From the NCBI GenBank assembly GCA_947467385.1, contig CANIHJ010000016.1, positions 1-32,272 of the forward strand: a stretch of DNA of 32,272 nucleotides, written 5' to 3'. Below, piece after piece: positions 26,302-32,272 of the stretch. Below the pieces are notes generated by a model. The model ran no database searches and was not told the DNA's origin. It saw only the letters and a list, made by a program, of their open reading frames with translations. This DNA is from Deltaproteobacteria bacterium. Its GTDB lineage: Bacteria; Bdellovibrionota_C; UBA2361; OMII01. How positions within the stretch are numbered: the stretch's first letter is position 1; each line of letters begins with the position of its first letter. The position numbers were made by a program, and so were the translations under genes.

Positions 26302-26730
26302 TTAATTTTTTAGTGTCACGTGGAGGGTCACTCCCTCAGCCTCAACAACGAGGCACTCTGAGCCAGCCGGAATTGGCTCGCCGCCGACATTCTTCAGCCT
26401 CCATGTCGAGCCCCACAACTCGCCCGCCCCGAGCTCTCCAGGCGCAATCGCCGAGCCCACCTTAATAACCCTCCCCTTCGTGCCGACGACAGCCTCCTTG
26501 GGCGAGCCCATCACCGATTGAAGGCGATTGGCAAACACGATCCAGGCAACGACCGCAAGCGCGCAAAAGACGAGCGCCTGAATGGGCCAGGTGGTGAACA
26601 GGCCCGTGAGGACGAGAAGGCCCAAGACTATCGCGGAAACGCCGAGGAGAAAGAGGAAAAAGCCGGAGACTACTATCAGCTCAGCGACACAGAGCCCTAT
26701 CCCAACGATGAGCCACATCCAGCCAGTCAT
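26302..26730 (-). CDS. NfeD-family membrane protein
   Basis: Small inner-membrane protein of the short NfeD class, the usual partner of slipin/QmcA proteins. The 142 residues have two to three membrane segments: WMWLIVGIGLCVAELIVV at 4-21, FLFLLGVSAIVLGLLVL, and IQALVFCALAVVAWIVF. These are followed by the soluble OB-fold domain from about 80 (VGTKGRVIKV, GELWGSTWRLKNV, CLVVEAEGVTLHV). The long class carries an N-terminal ClpP-like protease domain; it is absent here. It is upstream of the SPFH gene by 22 nt on the minus strand. The ribosome site before its ATG is weak. Confidence 0.92.
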   Translation of the reverse strand: MTGWMWLIVGIGLCVAELIVVSGFFLFLLGVSAIVLGLLVLTGLFTTWPIQALVFCALAVVAWIVFANRLQSVMGSPKEAVVGTKGRVIKVGSAIAPGELGAGELWGSTWRLKNVGGEPIPAGSECLVVEAEGVTLHVTLKN

Positions 26731-26850
26731 GCCGTCACCATGAAAATATTCCTGAGATTACTTAACGCTACCCTACGGCACGCCCCCCTTTTCGTCACTA
26801 CGCTTGTTTGACCGCCCTCGGGCATAGCTTGAGGATCTGCCGACCAGTAG

Positions 26851-28248
26851 CTATTTCGGCAGGGTGCGGCGCTTCCTGCGCGCAACTGTTTCATATCCAT
26901 TAGAAACCACGCTGAACGTGGCCCCCCAAAGCGGGCGCAGGGACGTAATCCGAACCAGCAGCTCGTGGCCGCGTATGTGCTCCACCGACCGCACCTCCTT
27001 AAAGAGAGGCAAAAGCCCTCCAACAGCAAGAGCCCGCAGGACAGCTGAGAGGACGAAGAGCGGAAGGAAGCGCGACGGCTCAACCAGCCAGGCAAAGGTG
27101 TAGGACCAGCTCTCCGGGATATGGGTCGCGATAAGGGCCCCACTCATGGAGCCGGAGACGACAAAGACTCCGTTGATGATGGACTGGTAGGCGATGCAGC
27201 GTGCACGCTTCGGCGGCGTCACCGCATCAAAAACGAAATTCGCCGCCGCCAGGTTGAAGCCCGCCCAGAAAACGCCGCTGTAGAGCTGAATGAGCAGCAC
27301 AAACCAAAGCTTCGACGAGATCAGCCAAAGCATCGGATTGATCGACACCAGAGTTCCGCATAGCAGCAGTATCTTTCGGTTGCCGAACTGATCACTCACC
27401 GCTCCCCACGAGCGCATAACAACAAACTGCGCCAGGACGACCGAGGCAACCACAAGCGTGTACTCGTGGTACGAGAAGGAGAGGTCCTGGAGCATGTACA
27501 TCGCAAAGTATGGCCCCGAGATCGCCGTGCCGAAGTTCATGAACGACACAAAGAGCACAAACTTGACGAAGTTTGACTGCCGGGTTCGAGACACGAACTG
27601 CCAGAAAGAGAACTTCGACTCAGAGGGGACATGCAGCGTAGGATCGGAGACATGGCGAAGCGGTGCCGAGGAAAGGAGCCGCGCCACCGCCGCCACAAAG
27701 ATGATGCCGCAGTACCCCCACGCAGCGGCATCAGCGCCCGCCGTCATGTGCAGCGCCTGGCCCGCGGTGAACACCCCCAGAAAGGTGAGGATGGCCATCC
27801 ACTTGTTGCGGTATCCGAAGAACTCCCCCCGCGATGTCGGCGGAATAATGTCGCCAACGAGGCTGTTCCAGAGCGGAGCAATCATACCGATCGTGACCTG
27901 GTAGATCGTGATGAGCGCGATGAGGATCGACGCCGAAAGCCATCCGGTGCCGCACAGGACCGGAATCAGAGCAACTGGGGCGAGCACGGCGGCTTGAGAA
28001 CGGATGAGCCGGGTGATGAGGCCCCGGCGACTCCCCGACCGTTCTGCCATCCGCATCCCAAGAAGCTGCGCTAGGGCTCCCACAAATGGCGGAAGGGTAG
28101 CAAGGACGCCAATCTGCATCGGCGTTCCCCTCAAAAAAACGCCAAGCGCAGTGATGTATGTCTCGGCGGCGCCGATCTTAACGGCATCGAGCCCACCCTC
28201 GCGCACCAGCGCTTTTGATGACGGGGTTTCAAGAAAACTCACTGGCAC
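26851..28248 (-). CDS. Major facilitator superfamily transporter
   Basis: A secondary transporter; substrate not recognised. The 465 residues contain about ten to twelve hydrophobic segments in two halves, separated by a soluble loop near 205-225. The motif A-like loop between segments 2 and 3 is seen as MRMAERSGSRRGL, and a second loop reads WGAVSDQFGNRKIL, the canonical GxxxDxxGxR pattern in the C-terminal half. The first predicted segment is weak. The GTG start at 28248 and a second GTG two codons later are both possible. The gene begins 13 nt after the Nudix stop, so the two are probably expressed together. The tail is unusually basic (ARRKRRTLPK). Confidence 0.88.
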   Translation of the reverse strand: MPVSFLETPSSKALVREGGLDAVKIGAAETYITALGVFLRGTPMQIGVLATLPPFVGALAQLLGMRMAERSGSRRGLITRLIRSQAAVLAPVALIPVLCGTGWLSASILIALITIYQVTIGMIAPLWNSLVGDIIPPTSRGEFFGYRNKWMAILTFLGVFTAGQALHMTAGADAAAWGYCGIIFVAAVARLLSSAPLRHVSDPTLHVPSESKFSFWQFVSRTRQSNFVKFVLFVSFMNFGTAISGPYFAMYMLQDLSFSYHEYTLVVASVVLAQFVVMRSWGAVSDQFGNRKILLLCGTLVSINPMLWLISSKLWFVLLIQLYSGVFWAGFNLAAANFVFDAVTPPKRARCIAYQSIINGVFVVSGSMSGALIATHIPESWSYTFAWLVEPSRFLPLFVLSAVLRALAVGGLLPLFKEVRSVEHIRGHELLVRITSLRPLWGATFSVVSNGYETVARRKRRTLPK

Positions 28249-28261
28249 CTACCTGGACAGG

Positions 28262-28840
28262 CTACTCCTTGTGCTGCCGATGATCGCCTATTTTCCCGAG
28301 GCCGAGCAACCGCGAAGTCCTCAGAATTCCAATCACCGAGAGACTGTCCTTTATCTCCCCGGCATCAACCATGCGCAGTGCCTCCGAAAAAGGCACTACT
28401 CGCACCTGAAGAAGCTCCGTGTCGTCCGGCGAGCATGCCCCCTGCGTCAATCCGCGAGCCAAGAAAAGCTCCCCCCGCTCCGCCGAAAAGCAGTTGCTGA
28501 GGTGGATCTCGCCGCCAAGCTGCGACCACTCCCGAGCTGAAATTCCGGTTTCCTCGCGCAGCTCACGTTTGGCCGCTTCCAGCCCAGGCTCCCCGTGATT
28601 TGCTCCCCCTTCAGGGATCTCCCACGAATACTCCCCCACCGGGTACCGATACTGGCCCACGAGGTAAATGCCGCCGTCATCCGTGAGCGCAACAACGCCC
28701 GTGGCAAGCCTCGTTTCGACAACTCCGTAAATTCCAGGCGTCCCGCCGGGCGAGATGACTTGATGCTCTCGGATGGTAATCCAGGGATTCTCGTAAATGA
28801 GCCGTGAGCTCAGGGTTGACCAGGGATTTCTCGTAGACAT
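28262..28840 (-). CDS. Nudix hydrolase, ADP-ribose pyrophosphatase-like
   Basis: Cleaves nucleoside diphosphate-linked substrates in the cytoplasm. The 192 residues contain a complete Nudix box: Gly78, Glu84, then Arg92-Glu93-Leu94, Glu96-Glu97 and Gly99, matching GX5EX7REUXEEXGU. The segment before it (YRYPVGEYSWEIPEGG at 64-79) is typical of ADP-ribose or ADP-sugar pyrophosphatases (NudF-like). The C-terminal part has no second motif. The ATG at 28840 has AAGGA 6 nt upstream. It follows the phosphoribosyltransferase gene by 33 nt, and the MFS gene comes 13 nt after it. The exact substrate is not determined by the sequence. Confidence 0.93.
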   Translation of the reverse strand: MSTRNPWSTLSSRLIYENPWITIREHQVISPGGTPGIYGVVETRLATGVVALTDDGGIYLVGQYRYPVGEYSWEIPEGGANHGEPGLEAAKRELREETGISAREWSQLGGEIHLSNCFSAERGELFLARGLTQGACSPDDTELLQVRVVPFSEALRMVDAGEIKDSLSVIGILRTSRLLGLGKIGDHRQHKE

Positions 28841-28873
28841 GGAATTCCTTAAGCGTGCGTGAGCCGCTCAAGA

Positions 28874-29362
28874 CTATTCCATATCGTTCTGGAACGCACT
28901 CCACAAAGGCTTTTTAAGCGGGCTGGTGTCCTCTACGGAGAACTTTCCGCCGGATCGATCAACGATGCATGCGTAGCCAACAACGATTCCCCCTTCTGAC
29001 TCCACCTTTTGGGCCGCCTCGACGAGATGCTTGCCGGAAAAGACGACGTCATCAACGATGACGACCTTCTGGCCCTTGAGATCCGGCCCGAAAAACTTCC
29101 CGTCTTTCTGGAGGATCACGACCTTGCGGCCTCCAGCCACCGCAGCGCTGTATAGAATGCCGCTGTAGGCGATCCCCACCGCTATGTCGAAGGCGTCATG
29201 GTCGAGGTGACCCACCGCATCAGCCGCGAGTCGGGCGTGCTCGCTCGGGGCAAGCTGGAAGCAGTCGAAGAACACAGAGCAGATATGGCCGCTTGGAATG
29301 CGGCTCGGCTTGGGAAATCGGATCGAAACTCGGTCAATGATCGCTTTGGTGGTCTCATCCAT
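28874..29362 (-). CDS. PyrE-like phosphoribosyltransferase (short)
   Basis: Type I phosphoribosyltransferase. The 162 residues contain the PRPP-binding motif VVIVDDVVFSGKH at 100-112, with Asp104 and Asp105, and an upstream glycine-rich segment (AVGIAYSGILYSAAVA). FDIAVGIAYSG and the KDGK-containing loop before it place it closest to orotate phosphoribosyltransferase, but it is shorter than PyrE (about 210 residues) and the N-terminal hood is reduced. A GGGGAG ribosome site lies just before the ATG. No other pyrimidine-synthesis gene is nearby; the neighbours are a Nudix hydrolase and a transporter. Orotate, another base or a nucleotide-modifying role are all possible. Confidence 0.8.
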   Translation of the reverse strand: MDETTKAIIDRVSIRFPKPSRIPSGHICSVFFDCFQLAPSEHARLAADAVGHLDHDAFDIAVGIAYSGILYSAAVAGGRKVVILQKDGKFFGPDLKGQKVVIVDDVVFSGKHLVEAAQKVESEGGIVVGYACIVDRSGGKFSVEDTSPLKKPLWSAFQNDME

Positions 29363-29441
29363 ATCTCCCCTTAGTATACCCCACTCCGTCAGCGGGCAAG
29401 AAGGGGTTTCGTGCTATCTCCATGTAGTAGGCTGATTACGC

Positions 29442-30449
29442 TTATTTTGCGCCGGCTACACGCACCCCCTGTATGGAAAGCTGCTGCAGATGCTGCTCGA
29501 AGGTGCACATGCCTTGCTGTGACGACGTCTGAAGCAAGCCGAAGAGCTGGTGCGTTTTAGCCTCGCGAATGAGGTTTCGCACCGCCGGCGTTGCGATAAG
29601 GACCTCTGCCGCCAAGAGCCGCCCCCCGCCCGCCCTCGGATAAAGCCGCTGGCTCACGACAGCCCGCAGCGAATCAGCAAGCATGGAGCGCGCCTGCTCC
29701 TGCTTACCGGCCGGAAAAACGTCCAGCATTCGCGAGACACTCTGCACCGCGCTTGAGCAGTGCAGGGTCGACAGCACCAGGTGTCCCGTCTCGGCCGCCG
29801 TCAGCGCCAGCTGAATTCCCTCCGCATCACGCAGCTCACCGATCATGATGACGTCCGGATCCTGGCGCAGCGCAGATCGCAGCGCGGTCGTGTACCCTCC
29901 CAAGCCCGACGACACCTCGCGCTGCGTTATCAGGGAGCGGCTTGAGACGTGCACAACCTCAACCGGATCCTCGATCGTTACAACGTGGGCCGCACGCGTC
30001 TCATTGATTCGCCTGATGATCGCGGCGAGAGTTGTCGACTTCCCGGAACACGCAGCGCCTGTCACCAGCACAAGGCCCGAGCGCTGCTCGGCAAGTGCGA
30101 CCACCGATGCGGGTAGCCTCAGCTCCTCGATCGCTGCTGGATGCCCCGGAAGCAGCCGGACGACCAGCGCAAATCCGGTGATGCCCCGAAATGCATGCAG
30201 GCGACTCCTGCCACCTGCCATAGAAATGGTGCTGTCGTGCTCGACCCCATCCCGAATTCGCCCAAGCTCTTCTGAGGTCATAACCTGGGCCAGCACGGCC
30301 AGCACCTCCTGCTCGCAGAGAGCTGCATGGGCAAACTCTCGCATCTCGCCATCAACCCGAAAGCGGGGCACAGATCCGCTGCGGAGATGGATGTCTGAAG
30401 CCCCGCACGCGCGCCCTTCCAGCACAAGAGACTCAAGCGATACCGTCAT
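29442..30449 (-). CDS. pilT: Twitching-motility type ATPase (PilT family)
   Basis: Hexameric ATPase of the PilT/GspE family, which drives retraction of type IV pili. The 335 residues begin with the N-terminal PAS-like region (GASDIHLRSGS at 16-26). Next come the Walker A GAACSGKST at 131-139, the Asp box TIEDPVE, Walker B in DVIMIGELRD, the His box GHLVLSTLH, and the C-terminal AVRNLIREAKTHQLFGLLQ segment characteristic of PilT (usually AIRNLIRE). The P-loop is slightly unusual, Ala-Ala-Cys where PilT has Pro-Thr-Gly, but all the GxxxxGK[ST] positions are kept. No pilB, pilC, pilU or pilus structural gene is nearby. Length is normal for PilT (about 345). It is transcribed divergently from mfd. 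Confidence 0.92.
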   Translation of the reverse strand: MTVSLESLVLEGRACGASDIHLRSGSVPRFRVDGEMREFAHAALCEQEVLAVLAQVMTSEELGRIRDGVEHDSTISMAGGRSRLHAFRGITGFALVVRLLPGHPAAIEELRLPASVVALAEQRSGLVLVTGAACSGKSTTLAAIIRRINETRAAHVVTIEDPVEVVHVSSRSLITQREVSSGLGGYTTALRSALRQDPDVIMIGELRDAEGIQLALTAAETGHLVLSTLHCSSAVQSVSRMLDVFPAGKQEQARSMLADSLRAVVSQRLYPRAGGGRLLAAEVLIATPAVRNLIREAKTHQLFGLLQTSSQQGMCTFEQHLQQLSIQGVRVAGAK

Positions 30450-30491
30450 TTCATCCCCAACTTACCCGCCCATTCCGAAGCCCCTGCAGAG

Positions 30492-30509
30492 CCCGGACGC
30501 AGTTCCGGG
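30492..30509. repeat. Inverted repeat in the pilT-mfd divergent region
   Basis: CCCGGA (30492-30497) and TCCGGG (30504-30509) are exact reverse complements around CGCAGT. It lies 43 nt before the pilT start and upstream of the mfd promoter, so it may be a regulator site or leader hairpin of pilT. Confidence 0.35.
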
Positions 30510-30572
30510 GCAGCGGCGCAGGATATTCGTCAGCTAGTACCGGCAAGTTGCTACTTCCCGTGACGCCCGAGC

Positions 30573-30601
30573 TTTACGCCCTCTGGCCGGACCCGTATGA
30601 T
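30573..30601 (+). promoter_or_regulatory. Sigma70-type promoter of mfd
   Basis: TTTACG (30573-30578, four of six to consensus) and TATGAT (30596-30601, five of six) are separated by exactly 17 nt. Transcription would start near 30608, leaving a leader of about 47 nt. The mfd start lacks a clear ribosome site. Confidence 0.55.
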
Positions 30602-30654
30602 GGGAGCAGTTGTCTGTCTCTGCGCAAGCGTTTTCCCGGTAGCACCCTCAAGCC

Positions 30655-32272
30655 ATGTCGCCTGAAACCCAGAAGATCTCTGCAGCCAAAAAGGTAATCG
30701 GGCTTCATGGTTCCGCATGCGGCTGGTACATCAGCTCCCTGCTTGCCGAATGCCCCCGCGCTGTAATCGTGTGCAAGGACCGGAGGGCCGCTGATGAGCT
30801 CGTGGACGACCTGCATTTTTATGCGGGCCCTGGCAGCGGCTCCCTCTTCCCGTCGTGGGAGACCCTGCCGATGGAGCTCGTCTCGCCGGGCACAGACGTG
30901 TCGGCCGTGCGCCTTCGGGCGATAGCGGCCATCACGCGGGGAGATCCTTTTGTGCTCGTTACGAGCGCCGAGGCGCTCGTGCAGAAGCTTGTGGCCATCG
31001 AGGCACTTGAGGCGCACTCGCGGGTCCTCTCTCTCAACGCGGAGGCGAGCCGGGAAGGCCTCGTGTCGAGCCTGATGGATGCGGGGTTCTCGCCGGCCCG
31101 AAACGTCGCCGAAGTTGGTGAGTTCAGCGCCAAGGGGCTGGTCGTTGACTTCTTTCCGAGCACCTCGCCATATCCTGTGCGCGTCGAGCTCCGAGACGGC
31201 GCAATCGTCCGCATGCAGCTCTTCAGCCCGGAGTCTCAGCGAGCCCTGAGCGACATTCCTCAGGCAGAAATCCTCCCTGTGCGGGAGCTGGCGCTGCCTC
31301 TATGGCACTCGCAGCACCGCGAGCTCGTTGTAAACAGGCTTAAGGAGCGCGCCTCTGCAACCGGCGCGCCGCCTCGCGAAGTGGAGAAGGTCCTTCAGGC
31401 TCTTGAGCAGCGCGAGGAGTATCCCGGCCTTGAGCTTCTGCAATACCTCGCCGCCCCCACCCCCCTCCCGACGCTCCTCGACATCCTGCCGGAGGACACC
31501 AGGATCATTACTGTCGACGGTCACCAGGCGTTTAGGGCGATCGAGGAGTTCTGTGAAAGCTGCCGGGAGCGGTCCGCGCGGCTTGAGGAGGAGCAGCTCC
31601 TTATTCCATGCGCCGCAGACGTCTATGACGATGAGGAGACCATCTGCAAAAAGCTCATGAGCCGGGCGGCCGTGGAGCTCTCGGGAGTCCACGACGCGGC
31701 CCCGGATGAGCGCGTTGAGAATGTGCGCTCGGAAAGCACCACCGACCTTGCGACACGGATGCGCAGCGCGGTGGGCAGCGGCTCGGCATTTCAGCCCCTC
31801 AAGGAATACCTCGATGCGTGGCGCAACAAGGGCTTCTCGATCGCTTTCAGCGTCGGCTCAACGAGCCGCGCCAAGCGCCTCCAGGACATCCTGCTCGATA
31901 TCGGCACGGATGCGCCGATCCTCACGACCCACGCCCAAGGCTGGATCCAAGCGCCTCGCCGGGCTGCGGTCACAATCATCGTCGGCCACCTCTCAAGCGG
32001 CTGTCGGCTCCCAAACGCCAAGCTCTGCTTCGTGTCGGAGAATGAGGTCTTCAGCGAGCGCTCGTACCGCTCAAGCTCCGTCCCGAAGCTAAGCGCCAAG
32101 CGCCTCCTGAGCGCCCTCTCGCTACTTAAGGAGGGGGACTATATCGTTCACATCGACTACGGGATAGGCGTGTATCACGGCCTTCGCCATGTGACCGTTG
32201 AGGGCGTGCTTGGGGACTTCCTGCAGATAGAGTACTCAGACAGCAGGCTCTACCTGCCCGCGCACCAGATCG
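30655..32272 (+). CDS. mfd: Transcription-repair coupling factor Mfd, N-terminal half (cut by window end)
   Basis: Removes stalled RNA polymerase from DNA damage and recruits UvrA. The first 539 residues are present. The N-terminal UvrB-like region shows LFPSWETLPMELVSP, then RNVAEVGEFSAKGLVVDFFP near 150-170 (the Mfd/UvrB GEFSxRGgxxDxFP block), and an LLDILPEDTRII region. The RNA-polymerase-interacting domain is visible at the end: Gly494-Asp495 followed by YIVHIDYGIGVYHGL, and LYLPAHQI at the cut. The translocase motor lies outside the window. The ATG at 30655 follows an in-frame stop 15 nt upstream, so no longer version exists. It has its own promoter and is divergent from pilT. Confidence 0.95.
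   Translation, partial: MSPETQKISAAKKVIGLHGSACGWYISSLLAECPRAVIVCKDRRAADELVDDLHFYAGPGSGSLFPSWETLPMELVSPGTDVSAVRLRAIAAITRGDPFVLVTSAEALVQKLVAIEALEAHSRVLSLNAEASREGLVSSLMDAGFSPARNVAEVGEFSAKGLVVDFFPSTSPYPVRVELRDGAIVRMQLFSPESQRALSDIPQAEILPVRELALPLWHSQHRELVVNRLKERASATGAPPREVEKVLQALEQREEYPGLELLQYLAAPTPLPTLLDILPEDTRIITVDGHQAFRAIEEFCESCRERSARLEEEQLLIPCAADVYDDEETICKKLMSRAAVELSGVHDAAPDERVENVRSESTTDLATRMRSAVGSGSAFQPLKEYLDAWRNKGFSIAFSVGSTSRAKRLQDILLDIGTDAPILTTHAQGWIQAPRRAAVTIIVGHLSSGCRLPNAKLCFVSENEVFSERSYRSSSVPKLSAKRLLSALSLLKEGDYIVHIDYGIGVYHGLRHVTVEGVLGDFLQIEYSDSRLYLPAHQI

Noticed and set aside
29373-29378. TATACT on the minus strand before the phosphoribosyltransferase as its -10 element
   Set aside because: The best -35 (TTGCCC) is only 15 nt away, and the implied transcription start is about 4 nt from the ATG, which would exclude the visible ribosome site.

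Overview
The window is a stretch of ordinary bacterial chromosome from a GC-rich Gram-negative organism. Evidence for Gram-negative: an IHF-type DNA-bending protein, PilT, a QmcA/NfeD pair, a lipobox protein and an E. coli-type serine-regulated SerA. The gene content (oxygen-type HemG next to ferrochelatase, tmk-holB-tatD cluster, SWIM-SNF2 helicase, topoisomerase IV-like parC-parE pair) fits a deltaproteobacterial-type lineage in the broad sense, but this is a judgement from gene style and no marker here settles it. There are no tRNA or rRNA genes, insertion sequences, CRISPR arrays or phage genes that I can see. Coding density is high; only one gene-free stretch exceeds 300 bases (6703-7046).

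Layout. 1-3230 (minus strand): serA, then hemG, then hemH (cut by the window start), with an intrinsic terminator folded into the end of serA. 3412-8546 (plus): a SWIM-SNF2 helicase, an IHF-alpha-like protein after a 344-nt leader, and a membrane-anchored M28 peptidase. 8564-17903 (minus): transketolase, a thioredoxin-fold protein and an alpha/beta hydrolase; then parC-parE with a good promoter; then a NagA-like deacetylase. 17904-18168 is a structured intergenic region with several hairpins in a row. 18169-24893 (plus): small lipoprotein, tmk, holB, a free-standing MetG C-terminal tRNA-binding domain, tatD, a crotonase, a metallo-beta-lactamase-fold hydrolase and a 509-residue protein of unknown function. 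24890-30449 (minus): pilT, a PyrE-like phosphoribosyltransferase, a Nudix hydrolase, an MFS transporter, NfeD, a QmcA-like SPFH protein and a membrane-anchored thioredoxin. 30655-end (plus): the N-terminal half of mfd behind a recognisable sigma70 promoter.

How the genes work together. hemG and hemH catalyse the last steps of heme synthesis. parC-parE form a type II topoisomerase. tmk and holB serve dTTP supply and replication, with tatD and the tRNA-binding domain in the usual tmk-holB-metG-tatD neighbourhood, but with metG reduced to its C-terminal domain. NfeD, the SPFH protein and the anchored thioredoxin form a likely membrane quality-control unit. mfd couples transcription to repair.

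I did not find a convincing new multi-gene system. The items most worth a second look are the orphan MetG C-terminal domain, the 509-residue unknown protein, the hairpin-rich region before the lipoprotein, the Ile at the quinolone-determining position of ParC, the shortened NagA-like enzyme and the serA-terminal terminator.
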